From: Clostridiales bacterium
GTDB lineage: Bacteria > Bacillota > Clostridia > Christensenellales > Aristaeellaceae
Direction: 5' to 3'
Assembly (NCBI GenBank): GCA_019419995.1
Contig: JAHZHZ010000009.1
Coordinates: 1-64,000 of the forward strand
DNA: 64,000 nucleotides
How positions within the stretch are numbered: position 1 is the stretch's first letter; each line of letters opens with the position of its first letter. A program made the position numbers and the translations under genes. Below the pieces are notes generated by a model. The model was not told where the DNA came from and made no database searches. It saw only the letters and a list, made by a program, of their open reading frames with translations. Positions 7,851 through 15,581 of this stretch are shown here, piece after piece.

Positions 7851-8813
7851 TCAGCGATCCAGATCCAACAGCAGTGCAGCGCCGTACATTCCTGCACGGT
7901 CGCCAAATTTTGCAGGGATAAAGCGGGCAGGATAATGTTGATCAATGAGAGAGTGGTGGCGATATGCGGCGATTACCCGATCAATAAAGCGACTCCCCAG
8001 CTTGGCGACGCCACCGCCATAAACGAAGACGTTAATATCAAATATCTGATTCAGTGAACTGAACATGCGGCCCAGATACTCAGCACCCCGGCTTACCACT
8101 TCCATGGCCAGGGAATCGTTGGTCTGTAAGGCCTTTCCAACCGCTTCCATATCAATGTTGGATAGGGTGCCGGCATAATTGAGGATGCTGCTGTCATAGC
8201 CTTCCTTGATGCGGTCGGTTACATATTTGGCCATGTAGGCGCCGGAAGCGATGGATTGTACGCAGCCGGTGGTGCCGCAGGTGCAGGGATAACCGGTGGA
8301 ATCCGAGATCAGCATGTGGCCGATTTCTCCCGCCATGCCGTGCATACCCCGGTACAGCTTGCCGTTGAGAATCAGGCCCCCACCGATTCCCGTGGCCAGA
8401 GCGGCATAAATCATATTGTCATAGCCCATGCCGGCACCCATGCTGTGTTCGGCGATGGCTGCTGCGTTTGCGTCGTTTTCTAGAACCACGCGCACCCCCA
8501 GCCGATCCTGAAGGAGATCCCGCACCGGCGCGTTGGACAGGGCCATAATGTTGCTCGTCTCCCACACGTACCCCTTTTCGTAGTCGATGTAGGAGGGTAA
8601 AGCAGTGCCTACACCCTCAATTTCCTTCATGCTCAGGCCATTATTTTTCAGCAGGTTTTGCACAAAGCTGTAAATGACTTCCAGCAAGCGCTCCAAATCC
8701 GCTTCCTGGTCGGTCAGGGTTTGTGTTTGCCCGATCAGATTCATTTCCTGATCAAACAGACCAATTTTAATGTTCGTTGCCCCCACGTCAATGCCGACTC
8801 GATACCGCTTCAT
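7851..8813 (-). CDS. ROK family sugar kinase (glucokinase-like)
   Basis: 320 residues. The N-terminal phosphate-binding DVGATNIKIG is at 9-18, catalytic Asp is in LENDANAA (Asp114), and the ROK zinc motif has His166 with Cys177, Cys179 and Cys184 in CTCGTTGC. There is no N-terminal DNA-binding domain, so this is a kinase and not a repressor. ROK kinases phosphorylate glucose, fructose, N-acetylglucosamine or allose at the expense of ATP; glucose is the likeliest substrate in Clostridia, but this is inference. A GGGAGG site precedes the ATG, and its own promoter is at 8850-8877. Confidence 0.92.
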   Translation of the reverse strand: MKRYRVGIDVGATNIKIGLFDQEMNLIGQTQTLTDQEADLERLLEVIYSFVQNLLKNNGLSMKEIEGVGTALPSYIDYEKGYVWETSNIMALSNAPVRDLLQDRLGVRVVLENDANAAAIAEHSMGAGMGYDNMIYAALATGIGGGLILNGKLYRGMHGMAGEIGHMLISDSTGYPCTCGTTGCVQSIASGAYMAKYVTDRIKEGYDSSILNYAGTLSNIDMEAVGKALQTNDSLAMEVVSRGAEYLGRMFSSLNQIFDINVFVYGGGVAKLGSRFIDRVIAAYRHHSLIDQHYPARFIPAKFGDRAGMYGAALLLDLDR

Positions 8814-8849
8814 GGGTTAACCTCCCGTCTCGCGTATGGTATGCTATCT

Positions 8850-8877
8850 ATTATAACCTAAAAAGGTGAAGATTCAA
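8850..8877 (-). promoter_or_regulatory. Promoter of the ROK kinase-phosphoesterase operon
   Basis: On the minus strand TTGAAT (8877-8872) and TATAAT (8855-8850) are 16 bases apart, about 37 bases ahead of the start codon. Confidence 0.78.
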
Positions 8878-8883
8878 GACAAA

Positions 8884-8917
8884 AGAATAAAAAACCTGCG
8901 TAATTTCCGCAGGTTTG
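8884..8917 (-). terminator. Intrinsic terminator of miaA
   Basis: AAACCTGCG pairs with CGCAGGTTT; on the minus strand the stem runs into a T-rich tract. It lies directly after the miaA stop and just upstream of the ROK promoter. Confidence 0.88.
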
Positions 8918-8920
8918 AAA

Positions 8921-9817
8921 CTATTGATTCAAAAATGTACGGATATATTCCGTTGCCTCTGCCAGAGGATCGGATGACATGTCCAGCCATTGAATCTCCT
9001 TGTCCCGGCGAAACCAGATCATCTGGCGTTTGGCAAAACGCTTGATGGCTAGGGAGAGTTGCTGGCACATCTCCTCTTCAGTGGCAATTTCTCCGATGAT
9101 ATACTGGGTGATGAAGCGGTATTCCAGGCCAAGTTTTTTCATAAACTCTACGCTGACACCTGCATCCAGCAGGGCACGCACCTCATCCACCATGCCCTGG
9201 GCCATGCGGCGCTCCAGTCGCTCGTCGATGCGTTGCTTTAGCACCGGCCGATCCCAGCTCACCCCTAATTTGAGGCACTGGTAGCGCGGCTCGCTGCGAG
9301 GGGGTTGGTCGTCTCCGTCATGAATTTTTTCCAGTTTACGCATGATGCGATTGCGGTTTTTCTCATCCACCTGTATGTCTGGTTGAAGCGCTTTCAGCAT
9401 GGCGTACAATTGCGGCGTGCTCATTTTTTCCAATTCCTGGCGATAGGCAAGATCCGGAGCGCGGCCGCTCATTACATACCCCTCGGTGACGGAGGCGATG
9501 TACAGGCCCGTGCCCCCCACCAGAAAGGGAAGTTTTCCCCGGGCTTGTATATCGTCGATGGCTGCATAGGCCAGACGCTGAAAATCGTACATGGAGAAGA
9601 AGTCTCCGGGCTGGCAGACATCAATTAGATGGTGGGGTATGCCCTGCATTTCCTGCAAAGTGATTTTGCCACTGCCCAGGTCAAGCCCCTTAAAGACCTG
9701 TCGAGAATCGGCTGAAATAACTTCCCCGTTGAAGCGTCGGGCCAGCTCTACACCCAACGCACTTTTGCCAGAAGCGTTGGTGCCCGCGATGACGATCAGT
9801 TTGCTTAAATTTTCCAT
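8921..9817 (-). CDS. miaA: tRNA dimethylallyltransferase (MiaA)
   Basis: 298 residues. The P-loop GTNASGKS is at 12-19, followed by ISADSRQVFKGLDLGSGK, HHLIDV, GGTGLY and the C-terminal RRMAQGM and FAKRQMIWFRRD motifs, all characteristic of MiaA. It transfers the dimethylallyl group to N6 of A37 in tRNAs reading UNN codons. It is a single-gene transcript with promoter 9876-9904 and terminator 8884-8917. Confidence 0.97.
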   Translation of the reverse strand: MENLSKLIVIAGTNASGKSALGVELARRFNGEVISADSRQVFKGLDLGSGKITLQEMQGIPHHLIDVCQPGDFFSMYDFQRLAYAAIDDIQARGKLPFLVGGTGLYIASVTEGYVMSGRAPDLAYRQELEKMSTPQLYAMLKALQPDIQVDEKNRNRIMRKLEKIHDGDDQPPRSEPRYQCLKLGVSWDRPVLKQRIDERLERRMAQGMVDEVRALLDAGVSVEFMKKLGLEYRFITQYIIGEIATEEEMCQQLSLAIKRFAKRQMIWFRRDKEIQWLDMSSDPLAEATEYIRTFLNQ

Positions 9818-9875
9818 GAATCAAGGCTCTCCTTTGGATGTGTTGTCGCGAAGGACGGCTCAGATTGACCCCACC

Positions 9876-9904
9876 ATTATACGCCAACAGGATGGAAACA
9901 TCAA
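9876..9904 (-). promoter_or_regulatory. Promoter of miaA
   Basis: On the minus strand TTGATG (9904-9899) and TATAAT (9881-9876) have a 17-base spacer. It lies back-to-back with the MATE promoter at 9908-9936. Confidence 0.8.
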
Positions 9905-9907
9905 GAC

Positions 9908-9936
9908 TTGAAGATGGAAATGGATTGTGTTAGTAT
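9908..9936 (+). promoter_or_regulatory. Promoter of the first MATE gene
   Basis: TTGAAG (9908-9913), 17 bases, then TAGTAT (9931-9936). Its -35 is only three bases from the -35 of the divergent miaA promoter. Its position argues that the MATE start is ATG 9971 and not the earlier in-frame TTG 9908 or ATG 9914. Confidence 0.7.
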
Positions 9937-9970
9937 AGGCAATGGAACATGGAAGAAGAAGGCAAGAGAG

Positions 9971-11317
9971 ATGCTAACCAAAGATCGGGAATTTTACAGA
10001 ACGTTTTTGCGCTTATGCCTGGCGTTGATGCTTGAACAGGCCGTTATCTTAAGCGTGAATCTGGCGGACAATCTGATGTTGGGCACTTATTCCGAAGCGG
10101 CTCTTTCAGGAGTGGCTGCGGTGAATCAGATTCAGTTTGTCTATCAACAGGTGGTGTATGCGGTGGGTAACGCGCTGATCGTGCTTGGCAGCCAGTATTG
10201 GGGCCAGCACCGCCTGGGGGAGATCCGAGCCATTTCAGCCATCGCTCTGAGGCTAGAAATTGTGCTCGCGGTCGTGCTTTTTGCGTTGGTGAGCTTTTTC
10301 CCTCAAGGCGTGCTTCGCCTGTTTACGGACCATCCGGCCTTTATTCAGGAAGGGGTCGCTTATCTGGAAATTATACGCTTCTCCTATCCCTTTTTTGCGG
10401 TGACCGCTGTGTTGCTCAGCGCGATGCGTTCGGTGGAGTCCGTCAAGATTGCGCTGCGGGTTTCGGTGATTTCCCTGATGATCAATGTGGCCATCAATTA
10501 TCTGTTGATCGGCGGCAATCTCGGTGCCCCTGAACTGGGTGCCCGCGGTGCCGCCATTGGAACTTTGGTGGCCCGGGCAGTGGAATGCGCGATTGTGCTG
10601 GCATATGTATTCAGGGATGAAAGGCTGCGCATGCGCTTGGCTGATCTATGGGGAATGAACTGGACCCTGGCCAGGGATTTTGTCCTTGTCGCATTGCCTA
10701 CGGTAGGTTCGTCATTTTTATGGGGGGTGGCCAATGCCCTGCAAACGGTGATTTTGGGGCATATGAACGATAGCGCCATCGCTGCCCAATCCATTTCCAA
10801 TACAATTTTTCTGCTTTTGAAGGTTACGGCTGTAGGCGCATCTTCGGCCGCGGCGGTAATCATTGGCAAGACTGTGGGAGAGAATGATAGCGAGCATCTT
10901 CATACTTACACGCGCACGCTGCAGGTGATTTTTGTGGGCATCGGACTGGCTCTGGGACTCGTGATGCTGCTGATTCGCATACCGCTACTGAGTGTTTATG
11001 CGCCCCAAATTTCATCGGAAACCTATCGCCTGGCAGACGCATACATGTTGATCCAGTCAGCAGTACTGGTGTTTACCGCCTACCAGATGCCTGTAAACAC
11101 GGGTATTATCCGTGGAGGCGGAGATACGCGCTTTATTTTCATTTTAGATACCATTGCCATCTGCACTTTTGTACCGTTAGCCTGGTTTGGCGGGCTCGTG
11201 TGGAACTGGCCGGCTATTTGGGTGATTATTTGTGTGAATATGGATCAGCTGGTTAAGTGTGTTCCAGCCTTTATTCGAGTCAACAGCTACAAATGGGTAC
11301 ATCGGTTGACCCGATAA
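9971..11317 (+). CDS. MATE family efflux transporter
   Basis: 448 residues from ATG 9971, hydrophobic throughout with about twelve membrane segments in two related halves. The first half has AVILSVNLADNLMLGTYSEAALSGVAAVNQ, the classic MATE helix 1-2 region with the conserved Asp; the second half has ALQTVILGHMNDSAIAAQSI, its repeat. MATE proteins export cationic drugs, dyes or metabolites using sodium or proton gradients. The family of clostridial homologues opens with an MLTKDREFYRTF-like sequence, as here, and the promoter lies inside any longer reading. It is monocistronic. Confidence 0.92.
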   Translation: MLTKDREFYRTFLRLCLALMLEQAVILSVNLADNLMLGTYSEAALSGVAAVNQIQFVYQQVVYAVGNALIVLGSQYWGQHRLGEIRAISAIALRLEIVLAVVLFALVSFFPQGVLRLFTDHPAFIQEGVAYLEIIRFSYPFFAVTAVLLSAMRSVESVKIALRVSVISLMINVAINYLLIGGNLGAPELGARGAAIGTLVARAVECAIVLAYVFRDERLRMRLADLWGMNWTLARDFVLVALPTVGSSFLWGVANALQTVILGHMNDSAIAAQSISNTIFLLLKVTAVGASSAAAVIIGKTVGENDSEHLHTYTRTLQVIFVGIGLALGLVMLLIRIPLLSVYAPQISSETYRLADAYMLIQSAVLVFTAYQMPVNTGIIRGGGDTRFIFILDTIAICTFVPLAWFGGLVWNWPAIWVIICVNMDQLVKCVPAFIRVNSYKWVHRLTR

Positions 11318-11324
11318 GTCCCCA

Positions 11325-11368
11325 AAGAGTAATTCCCCCATTGCTTTTGCAATGGGGGAATTACTCTT
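11325..11368 (+). terminator. Bidirectional terminator between MATE and degV
   Basis: A perfect 20-pair stem (11325-11344 with 11349-11368) closes on TTTT. It overlaps the last base pairs of the convergent DegV stop codon and has A- and T-rich flanks for both strands. Confidence 0.88.
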
Positions 11369-12206
11369 ATTTTCTCAGTAAAATGAGGCCGAAGGTATTT
11401 TCACCGCAGTGGCTGGTAATGGAGCAACCAGCCCGGACCACTTCCACTTCTGAAAATTCCAGGGCAGAGGTTACGATGTTTCGTATGATCTCAATCACTT
11501 CAGGTGAAAGCCCCGTATGAGTGATGTAGGCGCGGTGTCCATCGAGCACTTGGGTATTTTTGAGCCGGTCCTGAAGATACTGGCGGACGCAGCGCTCATA
11601 GGTACCCCGATATTTTTTGCCCACGACCATTTTCCCATCGACTACTTCTATGCAGGGACGTAGATGCAGCACGTTTGCACCCAGCAGCGCCACCATGGAA
11701 CAGCGCCCTCCCTTATAGAGATAATCCAGACGATCGACGATAAAGGAAACGTCAACCTTGTTCCGAAGGGCGTTGATTTCATTTGCAATCGTTTCCGGCG
11801 CCATGCCGGCTTTTGCCCGGTCTACAGCTTCTGCCAGCAAAAGTGCGATGCCAGTGCTCAGGTTTTGCGAATCGATACAGTACACCGGCAGGTCGCTGGC
11901 AGCCAGACAGGCATTCTGGTAGCAAGAAGAAAATTCGGAACCGATGTTAAAATGGATTACCGCATCAGCATTTTCTAAAAGGGTTTCAAAAAACTGGTGG
12001 TACTCCTCAACGTTGATGGCTGAAGTTTTCGGCAGATTGCTGCCGCGGTTAACTTGGGCGATGATTTCATCTGGCGTAATATCGATGCCATCCTTGTACA
12101 GATTTCCATTTAATTCAATGCTCAGGGGGATTACAGCTACTTGATAGCGTTCCACAAGAGCAGGACTCATATCACAGGTGCTGTCAGCCGAAAAGCAAAT
12201 TTTCAT
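11367..12206 (-). CDS. DegV family fatty-acid-binding protein
   Basis: 279 residues from ATG 12206, which follows a GGAAGGAAG site; a longer in-frame reading has no such site. The DegV features are the SADSTCDMS opening, DGIDITPDE, and the TSAIN motif (Thr61-Ser62), whose residues hold the fatty-acid carboxylate in the family. Related proteins (FakB) present fatty acids to the kinase FakA for phosphorylation and membrane lipid synthesis; no fakA is in the window. Promoter 12288-12317 drives it alone. Confidence 0.93.
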   Translation of the reverse strand: MKICFSADSTCDMSPALVERYQVAVIPLSIELNGNLYKDGIDITPDEIIAQVNRGSNLPKTSAINVEEYHQFFETLLENADAVIHFNIGSEFSSCYQNACLAASDLPVYCIDSQNLSTGIALLLAEAVDRAKAGMAPETIANEINALRNKVDVSFIVDRLDYLYKGGRCSMVALLGANVLHLRPCIEVVDGKMVVGKKYRGTYERCVRQYLQDRLKNTQVLDGHRAYITHTGLSPEVIEIIRNIVTSALEFSEVEVVRAGCSITSHCGENTFGLILLRK

Positions 12207-12287
12207 TGGTAAATCTTCCTTCCGAATCGTTCTGCCTCTCGGGGATCTAGCATCCTTTGGAGGCAGGAATAATAAAGTATCGCGACC

Positions 12288-12317
12288 ATTATAACCTGTT
12301 AAGCCCATTTACGTCAA
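12288..12317 (-). promoter_or_regulatory. Promoter of the DegV gene
   Basis: On the minus strand TTGACG (12317-12312) and TATAAT (12293-12288) are separated by 18 bases, about 80 bases before the start codon. Confidence 0.78.
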
Positions 12318-12385
12318 GCTGATATCTGTTTTCCATGGTTCAGGGGTTGCAATGAACATGCAAAGTTTTGCGCATTGGCCTATGG

Positions 12386-12421
12386 AAAATCCCCATCGCC
12401 CTTCAGACGACGGGGATTTCT
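12386..12421 (-). terminator. Terminator of the mtlD-GNAT transcript
   Basis: A hairpin of AAATCCCCGTCG with CGATGGGGATTT is found ten bases after the GNAT stop on the minus strand; the T-run after it is short. Confidence 0.72.
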
Positions 12422-12430
12422 CATTGAAAA

Positions 12431-12946
12431 CTAATCAATGATTTTCTCATAGGCGACCCGGATGGGATCTCCGCATGTTTCGTATACCACTTCTCCGCAG
12501 AATGTATAGCCGCATTTTTGCGCCAGGCGGCGCATGGCCAGGTTTCCACGGTGGGTATCCAGGCGCACGCTGGAAAGATTGTGGGCGCGGGCCCAGTCTT
12601 CGGCAAAGGAGAGCATCCTCATGCTCAGTCCCGTGCCCCGGAACCCGTCGCCGATGGCCATGCGGTGGATGGTGAGATAGGGGGCGTCGCTGAGCCAGCG
12701 TCCCTGAATACTGTCGTAAATGGGTTCTGATTCCGTGAGGGGAACCATGTATCCGGCCAGCTCACCATTCACTTCAAAGACGCGAGCCCTGTCCAGCGTG
12801 ATATCTTCTTCAATCAGCTCGGGCTGCGGGTAACCGTCCTGCCACTGATCGATACCCAGCTGTGCAATGGCAGCTCGAGCCTGAGCGATCAGGGACACGA
12901 TACCGGGCAAATCCTCCATCTGAGCGGGCCGGGAGCTGATTGTCAT
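12431..12946 (-). CDS. GNAT family N-acetyltransferase
   Basis: 171 residues. The acetyl-CoA-binding motif A lies in IHRMAIGDGFRGTGLSMRML (about 93-112; the usual Q/RxxGxG/A is RGTGLS), followed by a motif-B-like AMRRLAQKCGYTFCGEV. The natural substrate is unknown. Its ATG overlaps the mtlD stop by four bases (ATGA), so the two are translationally coupled; whether it acts on a mannitol-related compound cannot be said. Confidence 0.87.
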   Translation of the reverse strand: MTISSRPAQMEDLPGIVSLIAQARAAIAQLGIDQWQDGYPQPELIEEDITLDRARVFEVNGELAGYMVPLTESEPIYDSIQGRWLSDAPYLTIHRMAIGDGFRGTGLSMRMLSFAEDWARAHNLSSVRLDTHRGNLAMRRLAQKCGYTFCGEVVYETCGDPIRVAYEKIID

Positions 12947-14115
12947 TTTGCGCTTCCTTCCTCGGCCTCATAAGCGGATTTAATCATGCTGTAGAGAGGT
13001 TCTTCGGGCTTGAGGCCCATGTAGGTTTCGATGACGTAATCAACGCCTTTTTCCTTCAGTGCAGACTGAATCTGCGGAGCAGTGGGATCGCCCTCCTGAT
13101 CAAATTTCAGCGCGGCGACGATGCCGCGAATTACCGGACTGGGATCAATGCCCTGCTCCATGGCAAACAGAGCCGCCCCCACAATGCGGTCGTTGCGACG
13201 CAACTTGCGCACGGGATCAGCGCCGACGCGGGCAACGGTATCCTTCAGCGCACGGTTCTGGAAGCGGAACAACAGATCCACCACATTGTTTTCCACATTT
13301 TCCCGCACGGCGCCACCAAATTTGTGGATCAACGCCTGGGCGCTGACGCGCATGGCTGCCTTGGCCGCTTCATAAATTTCCGGATCAGCAATGGCCTGCC
13401 AGATATATTCGTATCCCTTCTGCTTGCCCAAGTAGGCGCAGACAGCGTGACCTCCATTGTGCAAAAACAGCTTGCGCTTGATATAGAATTCAAAGGGCGT
13501 GTAGGGGATCAAACCCACCAGGTCGGGGATTTCTCCCTTGAAGGCGTCCTTATCCACGGGAAGTTCACAGTAAGGCTCCACGCAGATCAACAGGGAATCC
13601 TGTGCGCGCATTTCCGGAGTGAGCGGGGGAACCATGCGCCCGATGGAAGCTTCTACCAGACCGAGATTTTTGTCTGCCCAGGCCCGTTGTTCTTCATTGA
13701 GGCATTCGTTAATCCAGCCTCGCATCAGTTCATCGGCGCCCAACTGGTTTTCACAGAGAATAATGTCCAGGGGTTTTCCACTGCGCTCCATGCGGGCCAC
13801 GGCTCCGCGAGCGATGACGGGTGCGATCTTGGGCAGAATGTTGACACCTACTGCTGTAGCCATGATATCACAGCTGACAATTTCATCTATAGCTTCGTCC
13901 GTGGTGGAATTTACGGCGCGCACGGGTTTAACAGTGGTATCCCGGGTCTCTGCGTTGGATACAATGCGTACCGTATACTCGCCCCGGCGGTTCATTTCGT
14001 CAATCAAATTTTGCATAATATCCAGAAATACCACTTCGTAACCGGAATCGGCAAATACTTTTCCGATAAAGCCGCGGCCAATGTTGCCGCCTCCATACAT
14101 AACTGCCTTTTTCAT
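12943..14115 (-). CDS. mtlD: Mannitol-1-phosphate 5-dehydrogenase
   Basis: 390 residues from ATG 14115, preceded by GGAAAGAGGG. The NAD-binding GGGNIGRGFIG lies near residues 8-18, and the polyol dehydrogenase catalytic motif K-x5-N-x2-H is visible in KRKLFLHNGGHAVCAYLG. The enzyme interconverts mannitol-1-phosphate and fructose-6-phosphate with NAD. No mannitol PTS gene (mtlA, mtlF) or MtlR lies nearby, so the phosphorylated substrate must come from elsewhere. Its promoter is overlapped by a perfect palindrome (14179-14190), suggesting repression. Confidence 0.92.
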   Translation of the reverse strand: MKKAVMYGGGNIGRGFIGKVFADSGYEVVFLDIMQNLIDEMNRRGEYTVRIVSNAETRDTTVKPVRAVNSTTDEAIDEIVSCDIMATAVGVNILPKIAPVIARGAVARMERSGKPLDIILCENQLGADELMRGWINECLNEEQRAWADKNLGLVEASIGRMVPPLTPEMRAQDSLLICVEPYCELPVDKDAFKGEIPDLVGLIPYTPFEFYIKRKLFLHNGGHAVCAYLGKQKGYEYIWQAIADPEIYEAAKAAMRVSAQALIHKFGGAVRENVENNVVDLLFRFQNRALKDTVARVGADPVRKLRRNDRIVGAALFAMEQGIDPSPVIRGIVAALKFDQEGDPTAPQIQSALKEKGVDYVIETYMGLKPEEPLYSMIKSAYEAEEGSAK

Positions 14116-14153
14116 GAAAAATGCCCTCTTTCCTTGTTTAATGGCCTGCATAA

Positions 14154-14190
14154 ATTATAGCATAGTTTCCCATCAAATTAAACCGGTTTA
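14154..14190 (-). promoter_or_regulatory. Promoter of mtlD overlapped by a perfect 12-base palindrome
   Basis: On the minus strand the -10 TATAAT (14159-14154) is preceded at 17 bases by TTTAAT (14182-14177). The palindrome TAAACCGGTTTA (14179-14190) covers the -35 region. The central CCGG and AT-rich arms look like an operator of a LacI-type repressor; the regulator is not identified. Confidence 0.68.
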
Positions 14191-14310
14191 TCCAAACATA
14201 AGAAAAACATGCCGAAAAATATACGTTCCCGCCTGTGAAATTGTACGCTCAAACAGGCAGTTTGCCTTAAATTGGTTTTTTTATACCATTAGGTCGGAAA
14301 TACGATCTTT

Positions 14311-14355
14311 CTTAAAATAGGTTTGGGCGGCCGCGTACTGTGCAGCCGCCCGAAC
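14311..14355 (-). terminator. Terminator of the 14.4-kb secreted protein gene
   Basis: GTTTGGGCGGC (14321-14331) pairs with GCCGCCCGAAC (14345-14355); on the minus strand it is followed by CTATTTTAAG. Confidence 0.78.
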
Positions 14356-14363
14356 TTATAGAC

Positions 14364-14939
14364 TTACTTGAAGGTCAGGCTACTGAGAATCAACGAAATT
14401 TCATTCTCCTCAAGGCCGCTTGCCCCAAGGATCAGCAGCTCATTTCCATTGGAGAGATAGTAGAGCCGGTAGACGATATCTTCAATTCCGCAGGCAAAGG
14501 CGGCACAGCGGTTATTGCCATAATTCATTTCCACTACGCTTTCGCTGTTGCCCAAAATGTCCACTGCAGCCTCTTGGGCCGCTTCCAGAACATCCTGGCT
14601 CGATTCCCGAAGGGAAAAGGTGATTGCAGAGGAGCCACTTTCGTCCGTGGCGCTGAGCAGTGTGCGCCCATCACCGGGGTAATCCGCCTGTGCAGCGGCA
14701 TCAAAGCCCTCCCGGGTCGCTTCATCCATTACGATCAGGCGCTCGGGCAACAGGCATGTAAATGTTTCTGTCTCACAGGATACGCCCGCAGGCTGTGTGC
14801 TGGGCGTTGGAGTAACGGCAGCAAGGGCGGGTACCGCAGTGGCACTTACAGTGGCCTGTGCAGATTCTTCAGCAACGGCGGCCTGCGCCACTCCAGCGCA
14901 AAGCACAATCGCGATAATAGCTGCAAAGATGCGCTTCAT
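14364..14939 (-). CDS. Secreted protein of unknown function
   Basis: 191 residues from ATG 14939, which follows AAGGAGG with good spacing. Residues 1-20 form a signal peptide (MKRIF, hydrophobic core, AGVAQA). A linker rich in Ala, Thr, Pro and Ser follows (about 20-50), and then a globular domain of about 140 residues ending in strands typical of small stress or lipoprotein-like domains. There are four cysteines in the mature part. I do not recognise the family. It is a lone gene between mtlD and the MarR exporter operon. Confidence 0.72.
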   Translation of the reverse strand: MKRIFAAIIAIVLCAGVAQAAVAEESAQATVSATAVPALAAVTPTPSTQPAGVSCETETFTCLLPERLIVMDEATREGFDAAAQADYPGDGRTLLSATDESGSSAITFSLRESSQDVLEAAQEAAVDILGNSESVVEMNYGNNRCAAFACGIEDIVYRLYYLSNGNELLILGASGLEENEISLILSSLTFK

Positions 14940-15064
14940 GGGTTTAAACACCTCCTTAATTTCTATCATAACATCCATATGTTAAATCTCCTCTCAGAAG
15001 ACTTTAAATGAAAACTTTACGAATTTGCAATCCAAACCGACTATTTCTGACCATTAAGGGATGC

Positions 15065-15100
15065 TATAATCATTAGCATGCTAATTGTTAGCATGCTAAT
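15065..15100 (+). promoter_or_regulatory. -10 element and doubled palindromic operator of the MarR-ABC operon
   Basis: TATAAT (15065-15070) is followed at once by ATTAGCATGCTAAT (15072-15085) and TTAGCATGCTAAT (15088-15100), two near-perfect copies of the palindrome TTAGCATGCTAA with centres about 15 bases apart. No good -35 hexamer is seen 17 bases upstream (TATTTC). The sites cover the transcription start, so binding of the MarR protein encoded just downstream should block transcription. Confidence 0.87.
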
Positions 15101-15119
15101 GATTTGAGAGAGGAGGAAA

Positions 15120-15575
15120 ATGGCAGTGGAAGAACAATTGAGAGAGTTGATCGGAAAAATGCTGCATATTGGGCGAAAACGACGCCAAATCGTGGAAAAT
15201 ACCATGGGAAATATGCTTTTAACGCCCAGCCAGCATTATGTACTCATTCAGCTTAAATATAAGGGCTGTATGCCTTCACAGGCACAGATTGCCGCGGTAT
15301 TGAATGTCAGCCCTGCCAGTATGGCGCGCACGGTCAAGAGTCTAGATGCTCTGGGCTATATCCAACGTTCCAGCTGTGATTCAGACAGCCGCCGAAACGA
15401 GATCAGCCTTACGGAAAAGGGTGAACAGGCGCTGGAAAAGAGCCAGGCACTGTTTCGAACGCTGGACGAACGCAGCTTCGCAGGATTCAGTGAGGAGGAG
15501 CTGGCTCAGTTTTCCTCGATGCTGGAGCGCATCCTCGAAAATCTACTTGACATGGAAGAGGAAAAAAGGAGTTGA
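15120..15575 (+). CDS. MarR family transcriptional repressor
   Basis: 151 residues. A winged helix-turn-helix lies at about 50-95 (PSQAQIAAVLNVSPASMARTVKSLDALGYIQRSSCDSDSRRNEISLTEKG), including the wing with the conserved Asp-Arg-Arg. It is first in an operon with two ABC exporter subunits, behind a doubled palindrome that is almost certainly its own operator, so I infer ligand-released autorepression. AGAGGAGG precedes the ATG. Confidence 0.94.
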   Translation: MAVEEQLRELIGKMLHIGRKRRQIVENTMGNMLLTPSQHYVLIQLKYKGCMPSQAQIAAVLNVSPASMARTVKSLDALGYIQRSSCDSDSRRNEISLTEKGEQALEKSQALFRTLDERSFAGFSEEELAQFSSMLERILENLLDMEEEKRS

Positions 15576-15581
15576 AATAAG

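Noticed and set aside
12940..14160. 406-codon open frame on the plus strand opposite mtlD
   Set aside because: Antisense to a clear MtlD; composition (His/Cys/Phe-rich, no domains) is that of a shadow frame.
14179..14190. Palindrome upstream of mtlD as a CcpA cre site
   Set aside because: The cre consensus has a TGxAAxCG-type left arm; TAAACCGGTTTA lacks it and fits a generic LacI-type operator better.
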